Origin: Agapanthus africanus | Taxonomy: Eukaryota > Streptophyta > Magnoliopsida > Asparagales > Amaryllidaceae | DNA length: 64,000 nt | Assembly: GCA_030015575.1 (NCBI GenBank) | Contig: JASDDO010000001.1 | Location: 514,471,772-514,535,771, forward strand | Direction: 5' to 3' | Part shown: piece after piece, positions 1 to 11,800 of the stretch | Numbering within the stretch: position 1 is the first letter of the stretch | Layout of the letters: every line of letters starts with the position of its first letter | Notes under the pieces: generated by a model | Database searches by the model: none | The model's input: the letters and a program-made list of their open reading frames with translations, nothing else | Told to the model about the DNA's origin: nothing | Program-made: the position numbers and the translations under genes

Positions 1-129
1 GCCCCGATACACCTACGTGCTGTGGTGTATACGGAGGAGTAATGCTGAGAGAGAATCTCATTCTCCTTTAGAAAAGTCAAGGAATTCCGTGCTCAAGTAT
101 TCTCCTCCTTGATCTCATCAAAGGACATA

Positions 130-410
130 ATACTTATACCCGTTCTTGGTTCTCTACTTCTAACTTATATTCATTGAATTTCTCAAAAGTTCCAGACTTG
201 TGTTTCAACAGGAACATATGTCCGGATCTTGAGAGATAATCAGTGAATGTAATGAAGTACAAAGAACCGATCTTGGCATGTGTAGACTGGGGACCTTCAT
301 ACATCAGCATGTATCAATCCCAAGAGTTCACTAACTCTTTCTCTGTTTCCAATAAACGAAGTTGTGGTCATCTTATCTTTGTGATATGACTGGCAAGTTT
401 TACAAGATGT
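130..410 (-). pseudogene. Copia integrase fragment (decayed)
   Basis: Read on the minus strand, this stretch translates piecewise into the copia GAG-pre-integrase and integrase start. A CxxC zinc pair (CKTC) lies near 404, followed by KDKMTTTSFIG, then ELLGLIHADV, then after a stop and frame change FITFTDYLSRSGHMF and FEKFNEYKLEVENQ. This order and these motifs are typical of plant copia integrases, which join element cDNA to the host genome. The reading frame is broken by a stop after HADV and at least one frameshift, so no active enzyme is made. The rest of pol would lie left of the window. Confidence 0.8.
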
Positions 411-699
411 AATCCAAACTAATTTAAATATGCATCTTTATGTAACTTCAGCTAGTCGGGTCGCATTGATATGACCTAGTCTACAATACCTTAAGAAGGA
501 TTCGTTTATTTCTGAACTCTTCCTCATGTGTGTGTTCTGTACACTAAGAACTGTGGTTTGATTTAGAACGTCTATACTTTTAGATAACGTGCCTGAACCG
601 ATAACTCTTGATATAGGAAATGTTCAAAACATTATCCAACAATACAAAATTATATCCTTCTTTACTAAAAAAAAGACTGATATGATGTTGTATATCAGG

Positions 700-1154
700 T
701 TCGGTATCTAATAACATTCGTTCAGAATCAATGTATTCTAGTAATACAGGGTGATAACTACCAACAGACTTGGCTGCAACACTTGCACCGTTTCTATCTC
801 ATGAAACTTATCACCCGTTCTCAGTTCTCTACCTATCTGTAGCCTATGTAACAAATTATATATGTGGGATCCTGATCCGGTATCTCATACCCAGGACGTA
901 AAGGACACTGAGAAACGGTTCTTTGTAATGAACACACCCGAAGAAGATGCATCAGCATGCACTTTCTTCGTTTGGGTGGCACGGGAATTCTGGTAATTCC
1001 CTATTTCTTGCTCTGTCTTATAACAATTATAAGTTGGAGCGGAACCAACGTTCCTTAGCGCAGTATAACAAGCGGGTTCGGTCAATTCATCCATATTATT
1101 ATCTTGATTAAGGCGTGACATGGTCGCAACCAGGAGAGAGAGAGAAGAAAACAC
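700..1154 (-). pseudogene. Copia gag tail and aspartic protease remnant
   Basis: The minus strand reads SFTSWV, then a TGA stop at 887-885, then DTGSGSHIYNLLHRL. This is the copia protease active-site region (usually SWVLDTG followed by GSH). The stop sits where Leu normally precedes the catalytic Asp, so one substitution explains it. Upstream in frame is a Ser-rich linker (HADASSSGVF). Before that, a shifted frame resembles a CCHC zinc knuckle (CYYC). The bulk of gag is not recognisable. The protease would cut the element's polyprotein; here it is dead. Confidence 0.65.
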
Positions 1155-1561
1155 TCAGCGTGCGCTTTTACAAGATTAGATTGGTTATCAATTTATCTAA
1201 TCATGATGTCTCCCACTGTTTTAGTCAAATCTTCCTTCAAACCCTAAAAGGAAAGACTAGCCGGGATTAATTACACGCTACAAGTTCGCCAATCTTTCAG
1301 CCAGGCCAGTGCCGGTACTTTGAGGGAGGTTCCCCGTGCTTTCGCACGGACCTAATTAAAATAAATCTCGTTTTTCCCAGGGGCGTAACCCCGTTGACAC
1401 CTTTCTAGACACCTACTTGATCGGCTAATTGTAATGTGTAAAACTTTTCCAGAAGTAAATCTTACTCGCAGCGGGTATCAGGATCCAACTATCTCATAGA
1501 AGGTATGCAATCTCATTGCAAATTTCAACTCTTGAAATTCCCAATAATATTTTTGCCCCGA

Positions 1562-1776
1562 GCGATCTATGACCTTGACAAGGTCAACAAACCATAGACC
1601 GCAAGTCAAGTTCAACCCGTCATTTCCTGATATGAATTAAATCCACCCGCACGACCTTTGACAAGGTCAACAAAGTCGCATGACTACCTTAATCCAATCG
1701 CATCATATGCTTATACAGATAAGCAGTAATCAGCTACCGCACACTACGCCTTGACAAGGTCAACAAACGTAGCACG
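1562..1776 (-). repeat. Three constant-loop hairpins (class A), minus-strand element
   Basis: Three copies of a 19-nt motif on the plus strand (core TTGACAAGGTCAACAAA) begin at 1573, 1656 and 1749. Each is flanked by inverted arms that differ between copies: CTATG with CATAG, CGAC with GTCG, and CTACG with CGTAG. Extending the arms gives A-C oppositions on the plus strand, which are G-U wobbles on the minus strand, the sense strand of this element. The loops are homologous to the 20-nt loops at 17085, 17178 and 17263 in the plus-strand relative. Confidence 0.6.
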
Positions 1777-1916
1777 AATGCTAACTATTACTTATCTGAA
1801 ATGACGGAGGGCTACGATAGATTTTTAAGAAAACCCTTTGAGTAATGAACTTGATATCGTTGTAGAATCGAGTGATTTTTAGATGGAATGTTTTTTAGGC
1901 CTTTTCTAGTTTTGCT

Positions 1917-2097
1917 AAAGAGGTCACTCCCGGTGAAGGGATCGTCGGCTCTTTCCTTATCGAATAAGGTGCAGGATATTTCACAAATATCACTATGCAA
2001 AGCCAAACTATAGAAGCAATCAAAAGACAAACCGAGTGTGTAGCATCTGCTAGTTTATCTAAAGAGGTCACTTCCGGTGAAGGGATCTCGGCTCTTT
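1917..2097 (-). repeat. Two class B hairpins in the leader
   Basis: Two copies of a stem AAAGAG/CTCTTT (1917-1922 with 949-954 of the same block, and 2061-2066 with 2092-2097) enclose a 25-26 nt loop. The loop complement reads CCGAGATCCCTTCACCGG. The same loop occurs twice in the plus-strand element (16769-16805 and 16906-16942), once with a compensated stem. Confidence 0.55.
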
Positions 2098-3064
2098 CCT
2101 TATCGAATAGGGTGCTGGATGTTCTACAAGGAACACCGCTATGCAAAGCAAGAACTAGAGCTACCAGTTTTTAAATAAGTTTCTACAACATCTTTAGGTT
2201 TCTTTTATTTCATTAATCTCATTAATGAAGTCTCATTTTAATTATGCTTCACAAGCATCACTTTTGAAACGAAATCTGCAATATAACATATATCTCATAT
2301 ATATAATATAAACATTCGTCTCAGGCAGTAATATGATCACATCACAGAGCATCGCAGCAGAAGAACATATATGAAATATTGGATATACTAGGACGTCCGT
2401 GTTTTAATACGAGCCTGTATAAAACACGGGTTCCACGGTCGCGATGAATAGCCAAACCCACATCCCTAGACCCCTATGAGAACGGCAAGCAACACTGCCA
2501 ATTCTAGGGTTAGGAGACCCGGTCTCGACTCCTCGAGATGGTCTCCCACTGGACCCTAGAACCCGGCTACTTGTGCTCCCCGCCTTGGGTCTACCTAATG
2601 CGGAAAAGTAAATAATATACAATGGTGACATCATCCTCAGCCCGGAAGTGCCCCAATAAAAGAATATTACATACAAATGATTTTACATGAATGAAAAAGA
2701 AAAACTCTCATCTCATATACAACCCCCGGCTATTCAGAACACGACGATCCAATATAACATATCACAGCAACACATAATATCTCATATCATCAACGTAAGC
2801 AAGTATCCATATCCCGATTGTCGTTGATGTATAGCAACGAAACCGGCGATACACCACATATTACACTTACGGTCGTAGAAAAGAAAGTGTAAAACTACAA
2901 CAGTTGGAATCCGCAACCTCCTTAGACATCGCATGCCTAACTAAATGAATTCCTTAAATATCGCATGCCTAACAATTATAAACTCCGCATTTTAGTCTCA
3001 TTATCGAAACACTTTTCAATATCTAGTCGGGAAATTCAACAAGATTCCCGATATCCTGATCGAA

Positions 3065-3245
3065 TGCTCGTCGCAAACTTTAGTAGACGGCCGCACCCCC
3101 GGATGCCGTCGACGAAGTGATCTAAGGCGGAACACTACTGCCGCGAGCACCCGAACGGATACTTTTGGCGACGGGGTTCTCCTACAGTCACTTGGTCGGG
3201 GCTATGGGGCGTGGCTATCTATTAAGTTTACCCAGCGAGTATCCG
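3065..3245 (-). other. Two long-range paired arms in the leader
   Basis: CGGATACT (3156-3163) is perfectly complementary to AGTATCCG (3238-3245), and TGCTCG (3065-3070) to CGAGCA (3144-3149). The two arms sit side by side, like the two arms at 16059-16144 and 16188-16272 of the related element. Homology of the arms themselves is not clear by eye. Confidence 0.4.
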
Positions 3246-4153
3246 CGTACGCTACATGATTGTGACGGACTTTTGATCGCATCAAAATCCCGTGGCAACC
3301 GATCATCTGAGACTAAACTTCTAGATTTATAACATTCAAATTAGTTATCTCATAACTACATGTGGATTCCAAATATTGTATCACATTCCAGATAAACAGA
3401 CAATGTTAAACTTTCCGATCGAATATACAAACACCCAAGATTTCCCAAATAGCTCAACACTTGAGTAGAGTTCAAAAATATCTATCACATGCCACAGTAC
3501 AAATGGTCCAGCCGTAGAAAGGTCAAACCAACGCTTCACATGTGGCAACGCCGTACTGCCACAAACCCTAAGGTTTAGAAGCGGTTCAGACGGTCACACA
3601 ATCGAGTTAAGGTTTGTTGTCTTCTAGAGGGTCCACCGCGTTACTTGCACGACTTAGAACGTTCTTAAACTACGGAAAAATCCAACACTTGGAAATTTTC
3701 CGGCAGGGGAAAAAGTGAGTTATTGATATCCGTTCGAACTTTTTAACACGTTCTAAATTACCCGGAAAAACTTAAACGAAGTTAGACTATCCGATCGAAT
3801 CAATGAGCTCCCAATACAACCCAGAAAACTCAACACTTGAGTAAGATTAAAAATACCCAGATGCATGGACAAATACCTACGGATCAACCCTGCCAGTACG
3901 AGCCCATAACTCCCAAGTACGGCCGTGGAACCGCCGCAGGAAGCATGCTCCTGCCGCGGTTCCGCGGCGAGTTCAGGGAGTTAGGGTGTCTATTTTAGGG
4001 TAATCCTTAAAATTTCCTGCTGATTTTTTTGAGTATTTTTAATGCAGATAAAATCACATTTTTACAAAATTTCCAGAGAAGGGTATAAATCGGGGTTTCC
4101 GGGTTCGATCGGACTTTAAACTTCGTCTAGACTTCGCCTAAAGCTCTAGCTTG

Positions 4154-4165
4154 GCTCTGATACCA
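4154..4165 (-). other. Primer-binding site (initiator tRNA-Met)
   Basis: The minus strand reads TGGTATCAGAGC, the standard plant LTR-retrotransposon primer site complementary to the 3' end of initiator tRNA-Met. It lies one base from the LTR edge at 4167 and fixes the element's orientation. Confidence 0.85.
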
Positions 4166-4166
4166 T

Positions 4167-6363
4167 TGTAGGGTTACTAGGCACTCTAACAAGGTTCTAC
4201 AAGGCATCAACCATGCCCGATTTAAAATTTAGCTGTGCCGAACAACCCTAAACCAAGATCTTAAACTAGAGATTAGACGAAACAAAGCATGTTAAACACT
4301 TTAACATCTAAGAGTTTAGGATTACAACCTTTGTAGTCCGGTCCTTCACTTCATAAGCTCCGTGTTGAGGTCCCTTCGCTGCGATCATCATATTTCCAGA
4401 CTCTAGAGAGGCTCCACGAAGAGAATGATGGAAACTTGCTTCCGATCTTCGATAACTAAGATGATCTACCTTGAAGTTTCTTTAACACAAGCTCTCACTC
4501 ACAAATGAAGTGAACACCCTAATCTAAATGGCTAAGATAGATTAGGATGATGAAGTAGGATTTTAGCTCTCATTTTTTTTCTTAATCTCACTCAAAATCA
4601 TCACATAAAGAAAACCTAGAAAGCTTTTTCAAGGCTCAAGGAAGAAGAAGAAGTAGTAATCCATTTGTGATGAATAATGAAAATCATTATATGATTACAA
4701 ATGCAACCATGGTCAAAGATGACAAGGCTAACCTATGTAGAGAGTTAACTAGGGTTAAGGGTGTGGTTTGGGTAAGGAAAATATCTCACAAAATATCCAT
4801 CATAATATCTTTGCAAGAAACAAAAGGAAACCTTCTAGAAGGTTCATGAAAGAACTAACCCAAATCAAACCCTAACCATGTTAAATCTCCACTAATCATG
4901 TTGAATTAGTAATAATAACATGTTACAATATTATATATCATATATACAATATTTATTGTAACAAAATAAAATAATACAATTAACATATATCGCATATATA
5001 TCAATGTAATACCTGAGTGAGAAAAAGAATCTTTTAGTGAGCTTATATTAGTTAATGTAATTTAATATATCAAATATATAATTATACATTAAATTATCAA
5101 ATCAACACTTGATCCGATAATCCGGCTATTTCATAAATAACCGACTAATATAATCTTTCTCGGTTCATCGAATCAACACTTGATCCGATGACCCGGCTAT
5201 ATCACATATACCCGGCCGATATCTCATATCGCGGGAATCTAATACGGTATCACATACTCGTATTGTTCTCGATCCCGCACATATCATATATGTGCTCCTA
5301 CTCCGTTTTGCCTGAGCCAAGAAACCTCTGTGTAGGACTCTAAAGAATCGTCAATACGCCGGCAGTAGGTGATGATCATATCAAACACCCACAAGCTGCA
5401 AGCGATCAGCTAAACGTAACAGCCACCCAGGTATTGAGCGATCAGAAGATCAACAAGAAAGCCTGTACATTCTTCTGCGAATCCAATCAGTAACACTCCC
5501 GTACAGTCCGGTCTCTTCGTCTGATATGTCGCATATCTCGCCTAGGGGTGGTAAACGTCAGACCCCAGTAGCTTGATAAGTCATGTCGATATGAGGTCTA
5601 TAACAGTTCGAGAAACTACTGATAACACTTACCAGTAAATCTCAGCAACCCTGGCCAGGGATTTCCAGTTATAGCCAATCGAACACAGCACAACATCAAC
5701 TCTCTATACCGGGAGAGACGAATCCCCTCCTATCGCTCATTGCCTCCATGTGATTCGGGACTGTACCCAAAAGCCACCTTTTTGCACACCCTCTTGGACG
5801 TGGTATGATGGAAATCAAAGCACAGTGGTAATCACATAAGACTCTATGACGATCTCGGGTCTACAGACTAATCTGTACCAGTGTCACCAGAGAACTGCCA
5901 TCTGACGTTAGGTATAATACCATCTAGGAATTCTCGACGAGTCTGTCCAGTGTACCCAATCTCCATTGAGCACCCGTACACCATCCTTGATGTCAAACAC
6001 CGATGGATATGGGATCATCCATCGCCCATCATATGGGTCAAGATGCGTATACGTTAGTCTACTCTGGTGTATCGATGCCCTGTCTCGATACACCCTCGAC
6101 TAGGAACAGTTATAGGATGTACCCGTTAACTACCGTGGCCCTACTAGTATGATCTCATCATAGTCCCAGTAGTCGAGTACATATCCTAAGGGCTTTATCA
6201 ACATGTAACATAGATACAATCAGAGTACATGTTAAGATAAAGTACAACCAGATAGCATACTATCATGTCGAGCAAGAAAGTCCTCCCTATATATGTCCAA
6301 GCATCCATTACAATATACATCATATGTACAGTAATGGCCTCTAGGGCATACATATAACTAGCA
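4167..6363 (-). repeat. 5' LTR of the minus-strand copia element
   Basis: On the plus strand the LTR starts TGTAGGG next to the primer site and ends near TAGCA at 6363. It aligns in reverse with the 2.12 kb LTRs of the 8594-29681 element. For example, 5846-5940 matches the complement of the block near 13635-13710, and 6244-6363 matches the complement of the first ~150 bp of that LTR. Its length (2,197 bp) is close to 2,120. It contains no gene. The exact right edge is inferred from alignment, because the matching LTR is off-window. Confidence 0.75.
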
Positions 6364-7351
6364 TCAAGGACATGTACGATAGAGTATGGCAAATGTCAGA
6401 ACTTGCGGCGGCCTAACGAGTGATTTTCCGATTACAATTGGCTTACATCAAGGATCTGCATTAAGTCCATTCCTGTTTACCATCGTGATGGATGAGCTTA
6501 CTAGAAATATCCAAGTTGATGATATTGTTCTAGTAAATGAAATGAAAGCAGGGGTTAATGCTAAATTGGAGTTATGGAGGCAAACGTTGGAATCTCGGGG
6601 GTTCAGATTGAGCAGGTCCAAGACAGCATATATGCATTGCAAATTTAGCAAACAGAGAAGTCGAGACCATATTGTTATAACACTGGAAGGGCAAGAGATA
6701 TCACCAAGTGATCAAGATATCTAGGTTGCATCATCCAAAAGGATGGGGAGATCGATAGCGATGTTAATCAAAGGATCCAAGCTGATTGGTTGAAATGGAG
6801 GAATGCAACAGAGATTTTATACGATCATAACTTTCCGTTAAAGTTGAAAGGGGAGTTTTATTGGAGCTCTATTCAACATGCCTTATTATATGATGCAGAA
6901 TGTTGGGCTCCTGAGAAGCATCATACACAGAAGATGCACCTAGCGGAGATGCGCATGCTTCGTTGAATGTGTAGTAATACTAGAAAAGATAAGGTGTGAA
7001 ATGAAAATATTCGTACAAAAGTTAGTGTAGCACCTGTGGTGGAGGAGATGCTGGAAAACCGGTTAAGATGGTTTGGTCATGTGTGGCACAGACCTATGGA
7101 AGCACTGGTTCGACTAATTGATACTCTCGATATAAGCAATGTCAAAAGGGCGAAAGGGAGACCAAGGAAAACATGGATGGAGGTGATATGAAAAGATATG
7201 GTTGCCAAAGGCCTCAATGAAAGTATATTGTTCGATATGAGTGAGTGGAGGCGGAGGATTCATATGCTAGACCCGGCATGATTCTCATGTTGGTTCAAGT
7301 AGTCTACCTCATATGCTTGAGATAAAAGGCTCAGCTGTTATTGTTGTAGTA
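6364..7351 (+). pseudogene. RTE-type LINE reverse transcriptase, 5'-truncated and broken
   Basis: Translation gives the C-terminal half of a plant RTE-clade non-LTR reverse transcriptase: IKDMYD, then after a frameshift GLHQGSALSPFLF and DELTRNIQ, then DDIVLV, KLELWRQTLESRGFRLSRSK, KLKGEFYW, AEMRMLR, ENRLRWFGHV and GRPRKTWMEV. The catalytic FADD box is damaged: several residues between DELTRNIQ and DDIVLV are missing, leaving VDD. Stops and frameshifts occur at ~6722, 6964, 6998 and 7190. The 3' end, with GTTATTGTTGTAGTAGG near 7337-7351, resembles the short TTG-rich tail of RTE elements. The 5' end abuts the copia LTR at 6363, which probably inserted into it. Confidence 0.85.
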
Positions 7352-7371
7352 GGTGAGTTGCACTTCACTAT

Positions 7372-8106
7372 CTAAAGCGGTTCAAAGTTGTTCCTAGTTG
7401 TAATAGTAGCACGGACAACTGGAGCTATCAGAATCAGCCCAGATGGAGAGCTACCCCTAGCTTGTCTTACTCGATGCTGGTAACGACGTCGTGCGCCTCT
7501 CATAGCAGGCACTTCTTCGATCTTAGGAGCCTCTTCATTATGCCCCTTATTTTTCTTGCAAGCCTCATCAAGTGACAATCGGTAGAATACTAACACCTTC
7601 TTTTGAGTCGGGGTAGGAGAAGTCAATCTGTTGAAGGCAGACTGACATGGGGATGAAGTACTCTTCGACGCCTCAAGAGCAGCAGGAATTGCTGGGGTCA
7701 GTCTGTGGAAGACAGATGCTTTTAGCACAGCTGAAGCGGGAACTTTGGGCGCCAGCATGTTGAAGACTGTCACGCCTCTCTCGTAGCAGGCACTTCTCGG
7801 TGCTTCAGGAACAATGGGGGCTAGGAAGGCCACCCTCTTAAAGACCGCCTTCTTAAGTATAACAGGCTTCTTAAATAGGCCTGTCGGGCTTGGTGCCTGC
7901 TTTTTAGAGATTGAGCCTTCTGGTTTGGTGGGCTTCTTCTTCAGTGAGCCCGTCGAGCTCAAGCTCAGCCTACTGAAAACCGAACCTTCCTTCCTTGCAG
8001 GCTTGCAAGAAGAGCCTGCAGAGCAGATTGCCAGTCTATCAAAGACCGATTTCTTCTTTTCTTCATTCATTGGCTTTGAGACACCAATAACTGAAAGTGG
8101 AGGCAT
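7372..8106 (-). CDS. Open fragment with VFxRL repeats, probably Ty3/gypsy polyprotein spacer
   Basis: A 244-codon reading frame without stops. It carries about seven spaced copies of a VFxRL-like motif (VFDRL, VFSRL, VFKRV, VFNML, VFHRL, AFNRL, VFYRL) separated by Lys-, Pro- and Ser-rich linkers. The C-terminal part has a basic MRGARRRYQHRVRQARG stretch. Motifs of this kind occur in the linker between protease and reverse transcriptase of some plant Ty3/gypsy polyproteins; this assignment is from memory and tentative. No protease, RT or LTR was recognised beside it. It lies between a LINE fragment and a copia insertion, so it is most likely a leftover of an older element rather than a host gene. 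The open frame is notable in such decayed surroundings. Confidence 0.4.
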   Translation of the reverse strand: MPPLSVIGVSKPMNEEKKKSVFDRLAICSAGSSCKPARKEGSVFSRLSLSSTGSLKKKPTKPEGSISKKQAPSPTGLFKKPVILKKAVFKRVAFLAPIVPEAPRSACYERGVTVFNMLAPKVPASAVLKASVFHRLTPAIPAALEASKSTSSPCQSAFNRLTSPTPTQKKVLVFYRLSLDEACKKNKGHNEEAPKIEEVPAMRGARRRYQHRVRQARGSSPSGLILIAPVVRATITTRNNFEPL

Positions 8107-8593
8107 CTGTCGAAACTGAAGTCCATTTAGAGTCTACATCAACTAAGCGATAGGGATGTAGAGAAAAGGAGTCGTGGCTTGCCCGGAGATGACTAGTGAT
8201 TAACAAAGTTTTCACCGTGTCGTATTTAGAAAGGATTTAAAATAACCGCAATCAAAGACGGCGTCGCGTGTAGCTAGCCGCGATGAGTACGGGTCGTCCG
8301 CAGGGAGATGGTGCGTTTTGCGTTCTTGTTATCACGAGTTAATCAAGATTTAGAACAGTCCGATTCTACCCTAAGTGTAGTATATGCAAAGTATAAGTTT
8401 GTTAGGAATAGATAGGTTAGTGTAAGTTAGGGAAGTCTGTACTCAATCCTTTGTGCCGAACTTGATCATTGAAGCTAGAGCAATCGGCAACAACGTGGAT
8501 TGGGGTAGTTAAGCACGGTATTAGTGAAATCCAGCTTATTGACCCTTGTCCGTCCGTTCTTGTCTCTTGGCTTTCGCCTCCGGCCAAACTGAA
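8107..8593. other. Intervening sequence, no gene seen
   Basis: About 490 bp between the VFxRL fragment and the copia LTR. Short frames only. It probably belongs to the same older element as the fragment to its left. Confidence 0.4.
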
Positions 8594-8892
8594 TGTTGGA
8601 GATAGTGCCCTCAGAGTCAATTATTGGATCACAGGCACGTGATTGCATTGATTGAGGGAGGACCTGTCCCAGTAGGACAGTCTTACTCAGGATGATAGTC
8701 TGCTATCTGGTTTATCTTTATCATCGTGTACTGCTTTAGATGACCTTACGAGTCGCTATTACACGTTGATAGAGCCCCTAGGATTCTTGCTTAACTACCA
8801 GCAGTATGAGGGCGATCATATACGTGAGAGCTGGAGTCTATAAGCACATCCTTAAAAGGTCCCTAGTCGTGGGAGTTTCGAGACAGGGCATC

Positions 8893-11800
8893 TGTCACGA
8901 CCCGAAAGTACGGAACGTGACCGGCACTTAGATTACGAAGCGTCTAGAGGCGCCACGTAACCTAAGTAAGCCGAAGCCCAGGAATCTAAACCATACGAGA
9001 AGAAAAAGAAGAAAAGAAAAGAAAACAAGTATAAAAACATCAGCAAATTTTACCAAAAATTTCGGCAGAGTCTCCTCTGTAAAAACTGGCCCCAAACGGG
9101 TACAACAAGTATAATATACATAATCAATAAAAAGCATCCCCAAACGAAAGCTAGCATCAACGCCAACAGGCGGAAACAACCACAACAAGCACAATAATAT
9201 ACAACGCCAATAGACGAGGCTCAAAACTTAAAAGAAAACAAAACCACCAGATCAGAATAATACATGCGCGACTCTAAGGTCGAAATAAAAGACTGGTCCA
9301 ATAACTTACCAAGTAATACAAATATGGTTGATGGAGCTTACTAGATACAAATAAAAGAATAAAAGTACAATGGTGGTTCGGATACAAGTGAACCAACCTA
9401 CCGTGCAAATCACCCTGAAAGAATAGATGTGCCAGCAAGCTGCCAGGGAAACCTGTACATCGAACCTGTAAAAAATTTGGCACAACGGGGGTGAGTTGCC
9501 AACTCGTGAGTAGAAGACATCTACGAAAAGAAATCGAATGCACGACGCTATCCTAGGTCATAATAATACACTACTATATCTCAATCATCTAGAATAGCAA
9601 GGTAATACTACGTGTAAGTGCAAATACTCCGTGTCGTGTCAGTGCCTCATATGGTACTATGTCATATGAAATGAAATGCATGCACTATGAATGTAAAGTA
9701 ACAAATCCTGAAATCCAGATATATATGTATAAGAACTCTTTAGCTGTTATCATAGTAAAGTGTGTATAAGCATCTGAAATCTCAACAATGAAATCCATGG
9801 AAATCCGTGTCAAGCATCGACACAACACATGTAACCTCAAGTCTCAATATGTCGGGCTCCGTCAGTCCGGATCGGCCCATATCATCAAATCCCACGACAA
9901 CGGTCGGTATCCTCCGGATATCCGCCGCGCCAGACATCACCGGTAGGTAGCCTTCCCCTGCCAGGCTCATCGTCTACAACTCGATCTTCTTGCCCCGGGG
10001 TACCATACCGGGCCCACCATGTACCCGAGACGGTTCATCCACTCCTCGAATCGGGTCTCGAAATCCAACAGAAAACATGAAATCTCATGGTGGACGACAC
10101 ATACATCACGAGAAAACCGCATCTTATTTTAAAAAGAGAAGAGGAGAGAGAGAGAAGTTTTATATATTTTTGCGGTTTTCCCCAAAAATCCAGAAATCTC
10201 ATAGAAATCCAAATCTCAAAATCATGAGTAAGTATATGATAAGTGTCGGCATATGCCCATAATACTGCATGATAACATGAAAATATGAATGCTTGAATGT
10301 CTAAGCAATAAATATCATGTCTGTACTAATGTCAGAGAATAATCACAATATTATAGCGGTCTAGTTGTTAACTGATTCTATCCATAAAAGTCAATATGAT
10401 CTAAAGTGTACGTGACATAGCAATTACCGATGATGATGTGTGTGAGCCGGCAAATAAGTGTGCGTGGAATATGCGCATCACGGTAATAGTGCTGGTGTCC
10501 TAACAGGTAAAGTTTATACTGATTATAGCAACATATAAAAGAGCATGCACCATGATAATTACAGTATGAATGTAAATACAGATGTGCATTATCCACTCCT
10601 CTGCGAGATACGAGTACAACTACCACTATGTGAGTCGAACCCAAACCAGTGCCCATCTAACATCCTAAGGAACTAAACCTAATAGACTAGTCAGTAAGAA
10701 ACTAGAGTCTACCTAAGGTCTGAATCAATATCTCTAATAGTCGGCGATCCCGCCTCAATAGCGTCACGTACGTAGTACGGCTTCCTCGAATCAAGAGTGC
10801 GGATCAATCATCAATTCTAAGCCTCGTACGGTAAAATCCATCGTACGGCATCCCAATATCGGGGTACGGTCAAGTATCTCCGAGGTGTCTCCTCATTCGT
10901 ATAATGTCATCATCAGCACATCTCATGATCAAGGTGTTAAACTGTGATCGCATACATAAATCATATATCATTGCCATCATGATAAGCATCATTAGTTTAT
11001 CCACAGAAATATCATGTCATATGTGTAATATTGTGATTAAATCATACCGATATCTTATCGTCATCAAGTCACACCTATACGATATCGACATCAAGTCACA
11101 CCTATATGACGTCGTAATCAAGTCATACATATATCATATCGTGATCAGTCACAAGCTACAGTCCAGGTACTATTTTAGCGTCCCATGTACCTCAATATCA
11201 CCACCACCTTTTATAATTTATATGTTCATGTTCATTATCTCATTCTCTAATGATCCGCTAACACTTTAATACGACTGTATAGTCAAGAATCACGGCATCA
11301 AGCCCAGTTATACTGTTTCATCATGCCTCAGATATCATATCACATCAATGAATCCCATATACGTGTGGTGTATATATATACACTTATACCTAGTTTTATA
11401 TATATACACACATATACGTATACGCCATGTCAAGTTTTAGTGTGTGCGTGTGTGTTTCTATCGGAAACCTACGAACCTTTCCCAAAGTATTCATCCTCAG
11501 GTATGGTTTTCCTAAATCAGTCTAGTCCCGCCTAGGGTCATTACTAGGGTCCTGCTCAGTAAGAATCTAGGGTCACATCGGGTTTCCTAATGTCAATAAG
11601 TACTATTCCTATTCTACGTTGCGGGGGTGCTAAACGCCATCCACCCGACTTCCCCCCGTAGATATACATCTACTCACCTGGTCCATGTCTGCCGAAGACG
11701 GTGTCGCCATGCTCCTCTTCATTGCCCGCAGTCCATGTGGGGGGGTATCTAGACGCAAACATATAAATAGCATTGTAAACTGAATCACATACGAAAGTCA

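Larger units (their letters stand above)
1200..4150 (-). other. Long non-coding leader of the minus-strand copia element
   Basis: About 3 kb between the primer-binding site and the gag remnant holds no credible reading frame. It aligns in order with the leader of the plus-strand family member: the block at 1212-1260 matches the complement of about 17450-17510. It contains three constant-loop hairpins (1562-1776), two further hairpins (1917-2097) and two long-range paired arms (3065-3149 and 3156-3245). Confidence 0.6.
1..6363 (-). mobile_element. Ty1/copia LTR retrotransposon, partial, runs off the left edge
   Basis: This is an LTR retrotransposon read on the minus strand. From right to left it has an LTR (4167-6363), a primer-binding site matching initiator tRNA-Met (4154-4165), a ~3 kb non-coding leader, a gag tail, a protease remnant and an integrase remnant that continues to the window edge. 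Gene order protease-integrase and the tRNA-Met site place it in Ty1/copia. Its LTR and leader align in order with the plus-strand element at 8594-29681, with clear divergence, so the two are members of one family. The other LTR lies outside the window, so no target duplication can be read. All coding parts carry stops or frameshifts. Confidence 0.85.

Noticed and set aside
10378-11269. Frames of 90-120 codons inside the first solo LTR
   Set aside because: Not conserved in the second copy of the LTR and rich in low-complexity Ile/Ser/Tyr/His stretches.
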